Assembly: GCF_026239735.1 (NCBI RefSeq)
Contig: NZ_JAPIVT010000002.1
Coordinates: forward strand, 186,001-250,000
DNA: 64,000 bases
Source of the DNA: Pedobacter sp. MC2016-05
GTDB taxonomy: Bacteria; Bacteroidota; Bacteroidia; Sphingobacteriales; Sphingobacteriaceae
Direction: 5' to 3'
Shown: positions 27,897 to 37,827 of the stretch, in pieces
Numbering within the stretch: position 1 is the stretch's first letter
Layout of the letters: each line of letters opens with the position of its first letter
Position numbers and translations under genes: made by a program
The notes under the pieces: generated by a model
Told to the model about the DNA's origin: nothing
Database searches by the model: none
The model's input: only the letters and a program-made list of their open reading frames with translations

Positions 27897-29315
27897 TCAG
27901 CGCTTAATGATAAGCTTATCGAAAGAGAAAGATGTACCGGTACTTCCATATAGATTTTTTCTTTTGTCTGACCAATTACTTTTCTCGCCTGTGATCATTA
28001 CAGACAATGTGTATTTTCCTTTTTTAAGCAAAGGAGTGATGTATTTAAGTGACGAATTTGCATACTTACTATAATTATCTACGAGATTTGATAGCAGTAG
28101 TTTTCCTTTTGCATCGGTGAGCTCAATGTTAACGTACCCTCCGGAAGGACTGGAAAAACCATAAAGGGCAGCCTGTATACCTTCAAAGCTGACTGTAAAG
28201 GAGTTGCCTTTGACCGCTGAAGAAGTCAATGTAATACGATCATTAGTTAGCTGCCATTCTCCATTGTATCGGATGCGGTGATGATCACTATTTACAATCG
28301 TGTCTCCGATGATCTTATCTGGAACAAACTTGCCGTTAGGGCATATTCTCCAGCTATCATACCATTCGGACATCGACAGGTTTGTATCGATAAAACTTAA
28401 AGGTTGCCAGACATAAGTAGCTGCACTGGCTTGTTTGGGATAGGACCATCTGTCACCCATGAACATAAACGTAGTATCTTTGGCGCTTATGATTGGTAAG
28501 ACGAAAGTAGTCTGGGAATTCCGGGTAAGGCTTCCAGGGGGTGAGAAAAACCCTTTTTTGCTCCATGGACCGCTAAGTTTATTTGATGTATAATAGTAAT
28601 TGTCATTTCGCTCCCAGCTGGTCAAATCTGAGCCCAAAAAATAATAGACATTGTCCTTTTTTAACATGGCGGGTGATTCAAATCCCGGCGTCATGTTCCC
28701 GTTGACCTTTTTAACAATACTTTTGTAGTCCGCACTGAGTTCATATATCTCTCCTCCATGAATCAGCAGATACCCTGAGCCGTCATTGTCCTGAAAAGTT
28801 CCCATATCCCATTTGCGAATAGCCTGTCCGTTAAACATCAACGGACCCCGAAACCGGTAAGGGCCTGTAACGGATGAAGATGTGGCATAGCCGATAAACT
28901 GATCGGTATAACCCAAAGTATCTACATGCATGAACATCACATATTCTCCCGTTTCTGGGCTCTTCATGACTTTAGCACGCTCACCGATTCGTTTAGGGCC
29001 AAGTTTTCCTGATGTTTGCCTGGGAAGTGCCAGACGCTCGAATTTCCAGCTGATCAGATCAGCAGAAGAATAGCAGTTAAAACCTTCAAAAACATTGCTG
29101 GTGTCTGAATGTTTCTCGCCAAATAGATAATACCTTCTACCCTCTTTTATGATACAAGCGCCGTGTGCGCTCAAGGTGTTGCCGTTATTATCAACGAGTG
29201 GAACACCTGAATGAATCGCCTGATATTTGTAACGCTGCTGTGCGCTGGCAGTAAAAGGAAACCACAGGGCAAGAATTAAAATCACCTGCATTATTCTATT
29301 GATATTACTTTTCAT
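27897..29315 (-). CDS. GH43-type enzyme of the GH43_24/34 branch
   Basis: A secreted five-bladed propeller enzyme (472 aa) with a C-terminal beta-sandwich (about 345-472). Sequence style matches the branch that includes GH43_24 exo-beta-1,3-galactanases: GNTLSAHGACIIKEGRRYYL, FGEK, FNCYSSADLISWKFE, IGERAKVMKSPETGEYVMFM, KWDMGTFQDNDGSGYLL, MTPGFESPAMLKKDNVYYF and FMGDRWSY. In GH43_24 the usual catalytic base Asp is absent, and the N-terminal ADPD motif of ordinary GH43 enzymes is also absent here. If it is a galactanase the locus would target arabinogalactan rather than xylan. The subfamily call is from memory. Confidence 0.78.
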   Translation of the reverse strand: MKSNINRIMQVILILALWFPFTASAQQRYKYQAIHSGVPLVDNNGNTLSAHGACIIKEGRRYYLFGEKHSDTSNVFEGFNCYSSADLISWKFERLALPRQTSGKLGPKRIGERAKVMKSPETGEYVMFMHVDTLGYTDQFIGYATSSSVTGPYRFRGPLMFNGQAIRKWDMGTFQDNDGSGYLLIHGGEIYELSADYKSIVKKVNGNMTPGFESPAMLKKDNVYYFLGSDLTSWERNDNYYYTSNKLSGPWSKKGFFSPPGSLTRNSQTTFVLPIISAKDTTFMFMGDRWSYPKQASAATYVWQPLSFIDTNLSMSEWYDSWRICPNGKFVPDKIIGDTIVNSDHHRIRYNGEWQLTNDRITLTSSAVKGNSFTVSFEGIQAALYGFSSPSGGYVNIELTDAKGKLLLSNLVDNYSKYANSSLKYITPLLKKGKYTLSVMITGEKSNWSDKRKNLYGSTGTSFSFDKLIIKR

Positions 29316-29347
29316 TTTTTCTGCTTTAGGTCAAAAAATATTTATGA

Positions 29348-31213
29348 TTAATAATCCTTTAACCGACGGTTATACATCGTGGCTGATATGTTTCTTGCGG
29401 CATTTATCATTTCTGGATATGGCCGATCGCAGATATCCACAAAACCAATCTGGTAATTTTCTCCATCATTTCTGGCAGAATACACCTGATCACTATACTG
29501 AAACCAGTGTGCGCCGACAAACCTGGGATCTTTAATAGCCTGATTAAGAAAGTGTGCATATACTCTACTGCGTTGGGTCTGGTTGGATACTGCACGCAGT
29601 CCGGGATGGGGTAACCCCCTATCGAGCGCACCGAAATGGTATTCGCCGATGATAATCGGCCGATCCATTCCATCGGTTTGATTAAAATCTGAAACATTAT
29701 AGTCGTAGTAGTTGATACTGATCACATCGCAATATTTTGCTGCAGCTTTGAAAGCAGTTGGGCTGAAGTTTGGACTATTGGTACGGCAGCCTAGATAAAG
29801 CTTATCGGGAGCCACCGAATCAAGCACTTGCTGTATCGTACTGAAATAATCATTTATTGCTTCTTCCGAATGTTTTACCGGCCACCCGAGTTCGTTGTCG
29901 ACAAAAAATCCAATACACCATGGATCATTTACGGCAAGGGCAATGTCCTGGCGACTGAGTTTTTGAGCAAATACCCTGCGCAGTTCCTGCCGATTAATAC
30001 TGTCAGGGAGCGGATTGGAAATGCCGGATCTAATTTCAATGGTATAGGGAGTTTTATTAAAATGATACAGATAAGGATCTGAATTAGCGGCCATAGTATT
30101 TACTCCCCAGCTTCTCAGCCTTTGATGAGTGACCATAGCAATGGTGTCACGAAGCTGATCTGACCATGGTTGAGCATATTTACGCACGAGATTGGCCCGC
30201 AAAAAATCGCCATCTGGGGGGATGTGCGTAAAATAATGCTCCCGCTGGACAGTAGGGGTACGCTGCGAAGGACTGACAATATTAATGCCATTGGACCAAA
30301 AGAGTTTGCCTAACGGATCTACAAGCCACCATTTGCCCTGGTATTTTTCAACCCGGAAATGTCCCGAGGCATGCAATGTGGGACCATCGCCCCAGCCCCC
30401 ATACTTATCCCACCCGCGTGGTGATGGCTTTTGCAGCAATTCCGCTGATTCGGTATATTTCTGATCGTATATATTTTGGACGGACTTGACCTTTCCAGAC
30501 CAATCGTTATGACGATACTGCCCAAAATCGTCTAAGAAAGGAAAAAAAGAGTCACTGAGCACCAACGCCGATGGAAGACTGTAATTTCCTGTGGCACGTA
30601 TAGCTATGATGCCAATATCGCAATCCTGTTGGGAACGGGTTTTAAAGATGCTGATATTGGTAATTCTTTTTAGGTTTAAATTTTCTTTTCGCCGTACATA
30701 TCCCCCTGGCAGACCGTACATTCCCTTAAAGTACCGACCAATATATGAAGGCAGACTGTCTGCCGATCGGCTTAAGGTAATCAATAAGGTATCTGTCTCT
30801 CCCGGCTCAAGTATGATCATGCTCCGATAGTAAAATTTGGCGCCATCTGCCAAGGTAAGTTTATGATTATTAGCATCTGAACATTGTGCCTCAATGGCAA
30901 CTGGAATTGCCCCAAAGTTCTTCAGGGTGATGGATATACCGATCGATTGAGACAAGTCGACTGGCGGAAAGGAGAACTCTGCTTTTGCCCGCTCGGCCTT
31001 GTGTCCGAGAAAAAGCCGCATTGTTGATTTCCCTGCCAAATCCACAACTTTTGCATCAGCATCAGTCAGGATCAATCGCTGCCCGGCTTTTCGCTCGGTA
31101 GGGTCAATAATTTGCGCAGCATGTTTTAACTGCGCAAGCGCGGGTGGAATCATTAAAAACCATATTATCAGCGCTGTGGCAATGCGATTTATATATTTCG
31201 GGGCGTACATCAT
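29348..31213 (-). CDS. agarase/GH50-like clan GH-A glycoside hydrolase, substrate unknown
   Basis: A secreted protein of about 621 aa with a signal peptide (ending PPALAQ), an N-terminal beta-sandwich (about 30-205) and a (beta/alpha)8-barrel beginning with GKWWLVDPLGKLFWSNGIN. Likely acid/base Glu in GFFVDNELGW and nucleophile Glu in PIIIGEYHFGAL. This arrangement resembles GH50 agarases and related unclassified enzymes. It sits directly after SusD in a GH115/GH39/GH43 operon, where agarose is not an expected substrate. With no recognised endo-xylanase nearby it may supply the backbone-cutting or another missing activity. I took the ATG at 31213 rather than the TTG at 31222. The gap to the next gene is 32 bases. 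Confidence 0.75.
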   Translation of the reverse strand: MMYAPKYINRIATALIIWFLMIPPALAQLKHAAQIIDPTERKAGQRLILTDADAKVVDLAGKSTMRLFLGHKAERAKAEFSFPPVDLSQSIGISITLKNFGAIPVAIEAQCSDANNHKLTLADGAKFYYRSMIILEPGETDTLLITLSRSADSLPSYIGRYFKGMYGLPGGYVRRKENLNLKRITNISIFKTRSQQDCDIGIIAIRATGNYSLPSALVLSDSFFPFLDDFGQYRHNDWSGKVKSVQNIYDQKYTESAELLQKPSPRGWDKYGGWGDGPTLHASGHFRVEKYQGKWWLVDPLGKLFWSNGINIVSPSQRTPTVQREHYFTHIPPDGDFLRANLVRKYAQPWSDQLRDTIAMVTHQRLRSWGVNTMAANSDPYLYHFNKTPYTIEIRSGISNPLPDSINRQELRRVFAQKLSRQDIALAVNDPWCIGFFVDNELGWPVKHSEEAINDYFSTIQQVLDSVAPDKLYLGCRTNSPNFSPTAFKAAAKYCDVISINYYDYNVSDFNQTDGMDRPIIIGEYHFGALDRGLPHPGLRAVSNQTQRSRVYAHFLNQAIKDPRFVGAHWFQYSDQVYSARNDGENYQIGFVDICDRPYPEMINAARNISATMYNRRLKDY

Positions 31214-31395
31214 AGTGCTCAAATATGTTTTTATTAAGCGATCAGCAAGTAGAATAAAAGCAGCGTTGAAGCCCAGTGCGTCAGTGAATGCTAAATTGCA
31301 TCAACCAACGCATGGACTTCTTGAGGCGTCACAAAGTCAAGACTGTATGGATTGCACCTACAGCGCCGATTATATTTTGTAAGAAATTAAATTTC

Positions 31396-33090
31396 TCAAT
31401 ATCCATTATTCTGTGGATAGCCACCTGTGTTCCGGTCAATAAATATCTGGGGAATTGGGCGGAGATAGTATTTATCCAGAACGCCAGCGGGATTGGCATT
31501 CTTGGTCAGAATATTCTGACTAAATGCACGTTCCAGTCTGCGGGTACGTTTTAAGTCAAACCATCTTTTGTATTCACCAGCCAGCTCGCGTGCACGCTCG
31601 TCCAGAATAAAATCGATGTTAACCTCAGCTGCCGTAATGGACAGTGATTGACCTGATTTTGCTGCGCGCTGTCTGACTGCGTTGAGTTTATCTGCCGACT
31701 TGCTCAGCTGACCGCTTTTAAAATAAGCCTCTGCAGCAATCAGATAGGTTTCGGCTAAACGAAACAGAAAGACGTCTTTTGAACCGGTGTATAGGTTTTC
31801 ACTACTACTTCCCGGAAGGGCGGCAGTGGGATCATAGAATTTATTAATCATTGGAAATTTCTCTGCTCCACCAATGCCAGCAAATGCCTGTTTCCATTGA
31901 TCAAACCTAATTACCTGCACATTTGGGTTAGCGACTTTTAGCGTTGCCTCATCCGCAGCACTGAATGGCTGATCGGGATAGGGAAAGAAGAATCTTAAAT
32001 CGCCGACTTTAACGGCAGAGGTTGCTAAGACGTCTGCTTTGGTCGCAAAAAAACGGCTCGAAAATGTTACATCATAACGGGCATCTGCAGTAGTATTGTA
32101 TAAGGTATATAAAAATTGTGTAGGCATGAATTCAGAGCTCCGGCGATTATAGTCCTTTAGTGATGAAGTTTCATCAAAGCCTTTTTCACGCCATAATCTC
32201 CAGCCAAAAAGAATATTTTGCCCATTTCCGGCTCCGCCTGGTAGCGGCTCATACTGAACAGCAAAAACAATCTCGCGGTTGCGTTCATTGCCCGATCTAA
32301 AAACTTCGGCAAATGTTGGCTGTAGGGCATAGGATGTATTTGCGATCACTTCTTCAGCCAACAGGGCTGATTTTTCGAAGTCTGTGCTCACTGCAAATGT
32401 CTTATACCCCCTGGTCAGGTGCAATAAAGAAAGAAAGTGCTTTGCGGCAGCCTGCGTTACCCGGCCAGTTTCTACCTGTGTCGGATTTACGGATAGGCTG
32501 GGAAGCGCGGCATTGATTTCAGAAATCATAAATTCATATATCTGCTGCTCTGTATTTGGTTCAAAGCGTGTAACCGGAGCAGTGAACTGCTCTTGGACCA
32601 AGGGTATGGCACCAAAATTTTCCACCAGAAGATAGTAAAAATAGGCGCGGATAAATTTCACTTCCGCTATCCTGCGATCTTTCTGAGCCTGCGTCAAATC
32701 CGGAATGCTTCCGGCAGTGTTTATTGCATTATTACAGATCTGAATACCACTGTAGGAGCGGGTAAAGAAGTTGCTGATGTAGGAATTATCGGCGGTAAGC
32801 GCCCTGTACTCATTAATCTGAATTGCTGGAGGCTCATTGGAAACACCGCTGACCAGCTCGCTTTCCCCACGGGTAATTAAATCTGTTCCCCATTCAAATA
32901 ACGCAGGATTTGTGCTATAGATTGGTTTCAAAGATGCATAACAAGCATTAACCAATGATTCGAAACCTTTTGCGTCCTTATAATAGTTTTGAGCGGTGAT
33001 ACCGCTCAGGTTTTCTTCCTGAAGGTATTTTTTACATGAGGTTGTACTGATCACCAGAAGTGTGATCAATAAATAAAATATCTTTTTCAT
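31396..33090 (-). CDS. SusD/RagB-family surface lipoprotein
   Basis: Substrate-binding lipoprotein partner of the SusC gene 16 bases upstream. 564 residues, lipobox LLVISTTSCKKYL with lipid anchor at the Cys near residue 19. SusD features include VKFIRAYFYYLLVENFGAIP, a YLIAAEAYFKSGQ helix and the RARELAGEYKRWFDLKRT motif, and the protein ends near NGGYPQNNGY-like residues. It probably binds the polysaccharide or oligosaccharide attacked by the enzymes downstream in the same operon. Confidence 0.95.
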   Translation of the reverse strand: MKKIFYLLITLLVISTTSCKKYLQEENLSGITAQNYYKDAKGFESLVNACYASLKPIYSTNPALFEWGTDLITRGESELVSGVSNEPPAIQINEYRALTADNSYISNFFTRSYSGIQICNNAINTAGSIPDLTQAQKDRRIAEVKFIRAYFYYLLVENFGAIPLVQEQFTAPVTRFEPNTEQQIYEFMISEINAALPSLSVNPTQVETGRVTQAAAKHFLSLLHLTRGYKTFAVSTDFEKSALLAEEVIANTSYALQPTFAEVFRSGNERNREIVFAVQYEPLPGGAGNGQNILFGWRLWREKGFDETSSLKDYNRRSSEFMPTQFLYTLYNTTADARYDVTFSSRFFATKADVLATSAVKVGDLRFFFPYPDQPFSAADEATLKVANPNVQVIRFDQWKQAFAGIGGAEKFPMINKFYDPTAALPGSSSENLYTGSKDVFLFRLAETYLIAAEAYFKSGQLSKSADKLNAVRQRAAKSGQSLSITAAEVNIDFILDERARELAGEYKRWFDLKRTRRLERAFSQNILTKNANPAGVLDKYYLRPIPQIFIDRNTGGYPQNNGY

Positions 33091-33106
33091 AATAATGAGT
33101 CAATGT

Positions 33107-36100
33107 TTAAATACCGATATTCAATCCGAATAAATATGTTGATGTACTAATCGCTGTACCGTATGTGTTCTGAGAAGCCCACTCGGGATCAAATCCCTGA
33201 TAATCCGTGAACAGCAGTGGATTATTCGCCGTAGCATACATCCGGACACTGCTTAAGCGAACCTTATCCACTAACTTTTTCGGAAAGGTGTAGCCAAGAG
33301 TGACGTTGTTTACGCGGAGAAAGTTAGTTTTCTGATAGTAAATTGCATTCACAAAAGGCCCTGGATTCCCTGGTTGAAAATTTGTCTGTGAAGGGTTGGT
33401 TGCTGTCCAGTAATCAACTTTCAACTGATTATACACTTGATTGTAATTTTTGAAACCCCCATCAAAACTGCTATTGAATTGTTCCCCCTGACGGGTATAA
33501 AGTAAGACATATAGGTCCAGATTACCATATTTGAATGTATTTCCAAATGAGCCCGTCCAACTTGGAATGCGCTTACCGATAATCTGCCTATCGTTGGTAT
33601 TGATTACCCCGTTTCCGTCACGATCTTTAACGCGAACCTGACCGGGACGCTGACCATAACTTGCCGCCAGTGCAGCCTCATTTGTCTGCCATATTCCCTC
33701 AAATTCATAATCATAATTCACCAGCACGGGATGTCCGATGAAGAGCAGGCTACCCAAATCATCTTTCTGCCCATTCGCCGTTTCCAGCACTTTATTGGAA
33801 TTGATGTCCAGAACAAAATCAGACATCCAGGTAAATTTGCCCAGCTTTAAGTTGATGGTATTCAGCCCAACTTCAAGTCCCCTGTTTCGTAATTTGCCGA
33901 GATTATCCATTACTGAGGAAAAACCAGCAGGTGGTGGAAGCGGACGGTTACCGATAATATTGTCTATTTTACGGTCATACATATCAATGCTTCCAGAGAT
34001 CCGGTTATTGAAAAATCCAAAATCTATACCAAAGTTGATCTCTTTGGTGGTCTCCCAGGTGAGATTTTGATTGGCCAGACGATTTGGTGAGTAACCCAAT
34101 GCTAAAATACTTCCGAAGTAATAGCTACTGGATCCCAGGGTGGCCTGTGTATCATATGGATTAACCCTATCATTACCTGATTTTCCGTAACTCAAACGGA
34201 ATTTCAAGTTGCTGATGGCAGAGATATTCTTGATAAATGTCTCTTCAGACGCTCTCCATGCTAATGAGGCAGATGGAAAAAAGCCCCATTTATTGCCTTC
34301 GGATAATCTGGATGACCCGTCTGCTGTTCCGGAAACAGTTAATAAATATTTATCCCTGAACGAATAGTTCACTCTTGCAACGTTTGAAACAAGATTGAAT
34401 CTAATATAATTCGAGGTTACCGTTGGTCCTCTGAAAGTTCCATTTGGATCGGTATTTGTTGCAGAACCTAAGTTATACCATAAAGATCGAAACGGAAGGT
34501 TGTATGCTGATATTGAGCCAGTTTCTGAGCGATCATTCTGAACACTGCTTACTGCGGTTGCTGTTATTTTGTGCACATTATTAAAAGTCCGCTCATAGGT
34601 AAGCTGATTGGTCCATACCAAAGTAAGTTGTTCACCTGTTGTATAGGTTCCGGCGCGATAGCTTCCGTTTCCAGCACCTTCTTTGGATTCAATATCAAAA
34701 AACGTCCCGTTTCTTGATCGGTAAAAATTAGGAGATAAACTGGTCCTAAAAGAAATATATTTTACAGGATCAACCTGTAGATACAAATTTCCGAACATCC
34801 GGTAGTTGCGATTTTCCCGAAGGTCATTTAACTGATCAAAGAGTGGGTTTGTGACACCATCGGCACCCAAAACCCTAAATACTGGATTTCCCGCTGCATC
34901 ATTAGGGGAAACAGTCGCCGGCAGACGATATGCAGAACGCAAAGCCTCCGAGCTGCCCAAATTTTGAAGGTTTTGGTTGGCGTAAAAGCTAATTCCTGCT
35001 TTGAAGGTATTGTTGATGGTCCGGTCGATGCTTCCCCTGAAAGAATATCGTTTGAAATCTTCCGGAGAAACATTTCCTTCCTCCCTGAGTAACCCTGCAC
35101 CAAAAGAAAAACGCGTTTTATCATCCCCCCCACTCACCGCAAGGTTATGGTTCATCTGCAAACCATTTTGCTGCACTAAACCCGGCCAGTCTGTGAAGGT
35201 GTTGGAACTGGCGTATGATGGGAGCGCATTCAATACGGCGGCCGTTGCTCCTCTGCCCCTTAAATACTGTTCTTCCAGAAAAGTACGATACTCAGTCGCA
35301 TCAAAAAATTCAGGCAGATTATTAGGTCTACGACTACCCAGATAGCCATCATAGGTGATCGTGGTTTTACCTGCCTTGCCTCTTTTCGTGGTAATAATGA
35401 CTACCCCTTTTGCACCGCGTGAGCCATAGATTGCGGTCGCCGAGGCATCTTTTAATACATCCATTTTTTCGATATCAGCAGGATTAATATCATTCAGTCC
35501 TGAAGTTGTGGGTATGCCATCAATAACCAAAAGGGGAGAATTGGCTCCTGTGAAGGAACTTGTTCCCCTTATACTCACACTGTATCCGGATCCCGGTTTT
35601 CCGACATTTTTGACCACGACCGCCCCTGGCGTCTGTCCCTGTAATGCCCCAGTTGCATCCGTTGTTGCTGCCCTGGTAATTACGCTGGAATTGACAGAAG
35701 AAATTGCCCCGGTAACATCAGATTTTCGCTGCGTGCCATAACCTACAACGACTACATCTGTCAGATTGCCCGCAGATGGCTTCAAACGAATAGTCAGCGT
35801 TTCCTGATCACCCACTATAATCTCTTGGGTGATATAACCGATATAAGCGATGGTCAACACTGCATTATCAGGTGCATCGATTCGGAAAGCCCCATTGGCA
35901 TCCGTAATACTTCCCCCCTTTTCCACACCTTTGATTTTAATAGTGACTCCGACCATGGGTTGACCGGTTTCGTCGAGCACTTTTCCTGTGATCAGCGCTC
36001 TGAGGTTTTCCGTAACCCTTGGAACAATGACAATCAAATCATTTTCTAAATGTCTATATGTAAACGAAGTGCCTTCCAGAAGTCTGGTGACCAGAGTTAA

Positions 36101-36379
36101 TACTTCTTCATTCTGCGCATTGACTACATCAAATTTTTTGGTAGGGATTTTAAATTCCCCAAAAAGAAACCTGTATTTGGTTTTTTTCTCAACTTCTGAG
36201 GCCACTCTTTTGAAATCTACTGACTTCAAATCAAGGCTTACTCTGGACTGTGCATATCCGGCTGCAAACAACTGAAAATTAAACGCCACAATCAGCAGGA
36301 GGGTCAATTTCATAATCAATAGTAATTTATTTAGGCAATAGGATTGCCTAACACACGTGTAGTGCGTAAAAAATTTCAT
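33107..36379 (-). CDS. SusC/RagA-family TonB-dependent transporter with STN domain
   Basis: Outer-membrane importer of 1,090 aa that heads the polysaccharide locus. Signal sequence up to about residue 44 (FAAGYAQ), STN domain (about 48-118, DFKRVASEVEKKTKYRFLFG), carboxypeptidase-like domain (about 128-205, ITGKVLDETGQPMVGVTIKI), plug with VVVGYGTQRKSDVTGAISSV and DVLKDASATAIYGSRGAKGV, then the barrel ending in YLFGLNIGI. The STN domain implies signalling to the FecR protein encoded 155 bases upstream on the same strand. It forms a pair with the SusD gene immediately downstream. Confidence 0.95.
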   Translation of the reverse strand: MKFFTHYTCVRQSYCLNKLLLIMKLTLLLIVAFNFQLFAAGYAQSRVSLDLKSVDFKRVASEVEKKTKYRFLFGEFKIPTKKFDVVNAQNEEVLTLVTRLLEGTSFTYRHLENDLIVIVPRVTENLRALITGKVLDETGQPMVGVTIKIKGVEKGGSITDANGAFRIDAPDNAVLTIAYIGYITQEIIVGDQETLTIRLKPSAGNLTDVVVVGYGTQRKSDVTGAISSVNSSVITRAATTDATGALQGQTPGAVVVKNVGKPGSGYSVSIRGTSSFTGANSPLLVIDGIPTTSGLNDINPADIEKMDVLKDASATAIYGSRGAKGVVIITTKRGKAGKTTITYDGYLGSRRPNNLPEFFDATEYRTFLEEQYLRGRGATAAVLNALPSYASSNTFTDWPGLVQQNGLQMNHNLAVSGGDDKTRFSFGAGLLREEGNVSPEDFKRYSFRGSIDRTINNTFKAGISFYANQNLQNLGSSEALRSAYRLPATVSPNDAAGNPVFRVLGADGVTNPLFDQLNDLRENRNYRMFGNLYLQVDPVKYISFRTSLSPNFYRSRNGTFFDIESKEGAGNGSYRAGTYTTGEQLTLVWTNQLTYERTFNNVHKITATAVSSVQNDRSETGSISAYNLPFRSLWYNLGSATNTDPNGTFRGPTVTSNYIRFNLVSNVARVNYSFRDKYLLTVSGTADGSSRLSEGNKWGFFPSASLAWRASEETFIKNISAISNLKFRLSYGKSGNDRVNPYDTQATLGSSSYYFGSILALGYSPNRLANQNLTWETTKEINFGIDFGFFNNRISGSIDMYDRKIDNIIGNRPLPPPAGFSSVMDNLGKLRNRGLEVGLNTINLKLGKFTWMSDFVLDINSNKVLETANGQKDDLGSLLFIGHPVLVNYDYEFEGIWQTNEAALAASYGQRPGQVRVKDRDGNGVINTNDRQIIGKRIPSWTGSFGNTFKYGNLDLYVLLYTRQGEQFNSSFDGGFKNYNQVYNQLKVDYWTATNPSQTNFQPGNPGPFVNAIYYQKTNFLRVNNVTLGYTFPKKLVDKVRLSSVRMYATANNPLLFTDYQGFDPEWASQNTYGTAISTSTYLFGLNIGI

Positions 36380-36534
36380 AACTTTACTTCGTTAAAGGTG
36401 AAAGAAATCAGGCTCCCTTGGACAGTAGCCTATCTTAATTAATCGTCTTTGGTACATTCGGGGATATATTATCCCCGTTTTTTTTGGAGCACTATTGCTG
36501 GTTCATATTTGGCTATTAAAGGTTAATTATTTGA

Positions 36535-37560
36535 TTAGTATATGGTGATTTTTTTGTTGTCTATTGAATATGAAAAGGGTTCAATCAGCGCTAATGCGTC
36601 CAGTACATCCCGGATCTCTTTTTGGTCAAAAGTACCCGAGAAACTTGCATCTCTTGCCTTTGCACTTCGAAACTCAAAGCTAACGTCATATACCCGCTCC
36701 ATTTCTTTTGATAGATCACAAAAAGTCTTTCCCCTGAATACAATCGTATGGTATCTCCAGAGGGCTTCTACGACAGCAGTATCTTCCTTGTTTAAGTAGG
36801 TAAGCTCAGGAAGTGACGAATAACTCTTCTGAACTTTACCAAAAACCTGGTCTTGATATCGAACGATAAGCTTTTCTGAAGATTTAAGGGTGATCACGTC
36901 ATTTGGCCTGTCTGGAAGTGTAACCTGAACCTTTCCTGTGATTAACGTTGTCTCACTCATTTTATCCCTAGGATAGGCTTTCAGATTGAAAACCGTACCG
37001 AGAACCTTTATGTCAGCTTTATCTGTGTGAATGATAAATGGATGGGCGCTGTCATGATGTACATTAAAGTAACCCTCTCCAGAGAGATAAATTTCTCTAT
37101 GATTTGGACCAAATGTATTGGCTAGTTTTATCTTGCTGTCCACATTGAGAATTACACGGGTTCCGTCGCTCAGAAGCAGTGATTTTTTGATCCCTTTTGC
37201 TGTACTGAATACCAAAGGGTTACTGGCAACAACCGGACTGTATTCATTCCAGAGAAAATAAGAGGTTCCTAATGTTAGTAGGGTCAAAGCTGCAATTCGC
37301 AGAAGCCAGTTGAATTTTCTTTTTTTCTCCACCTGGTAGCCCTGCTCAATGGTGGCAATCTTTGACTGTACTTTTCTGTATAAAGCAATATTCTCCCGTT
37401 CTTCTATCTGAGCTGACAGCAAGTAATTCCTTATTGAATGATACTCCTGCAAAAGTTGTGGGTCCTGAGAAAGTAAACTATCTAGTTTTTCTCTATCAGC
37501 CTGAGAAATTTCCTCAAGAAATTCAGCAGTGATCAAACGGACAAATTCTTCGCTGGTCAT
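36535..37560 (-). CDS. FecR-family anti-sigma factor
   Basis: Inner-membrane regulator (about 341 aa from the ATG at 37560; an upstream frame to 37599 is less likely). It has an N-terminal sigma-binding region (SEEFVRLITAEFLEEISQAD), one membrane helix (WLLRIAALTLLTLGTSYFLW), a FecR domain (LLSDGTRVILNVDSKIKL, YLSGEGYFNVHHDSAHPF) and a C-terminal DUF4974 domain (YHTIVFRGKTFCDLSKEMER). It should hold the divergently transcribed ECF sigma factor until the upstream-signalling SusC is occupied. Confidence 0.93.
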   Translation of the reverse strand: MTSEEFVRLITAEFLEEISQADREKLDSLLSQDPQLLQEYHSIRNYLLSAQIEERENIALYRKVQSKIATIEQGYQVEKKRKFNWLLRIAALTLLTLGTSYFLWNEYSPVVASNPLVFSTAKGIKKSLLLSDGTRVILNVDSKIKLANTFGPNHREIYLSGEGYFNVHHDSAHPFIIHTDKADIKVLGTVFNLKAYPRDKMSETTLITGKVQVTLPDRPNDVITLKSSEKLIVRYQDQVFGKVQKSYSSLPELTYLNKEDTAVVEALWRYHTIVFRGKTFCDLSKEMERVYDVSFEFRSAKARDASFSGTFDQKEIRDVLDALALIEPFSYSIDNKKITIY

Positions 37561-37827
37561 AATTTGGTTAGAATGGATTATGGTATAGACAATTTTCAAA
37601 CCCGATTTACGTATACACTTTCTAATTTTTTTTATCTTTTTTTAGAGCGCAATTTCTGCTGGGGATTTAAAAATGATGTGCAGCTTAAATTTATCATAGC
37701 ATTAAGGAGAGTGACCATTATAATAAAAAAATGCATACATTAGAGAAAATTATAACCAGATATCAACCCACTACGATCTTGCCAGAACGTGGGGATCTTC
37801 TTGAGAATTCCAATAATGAGTTAAATA

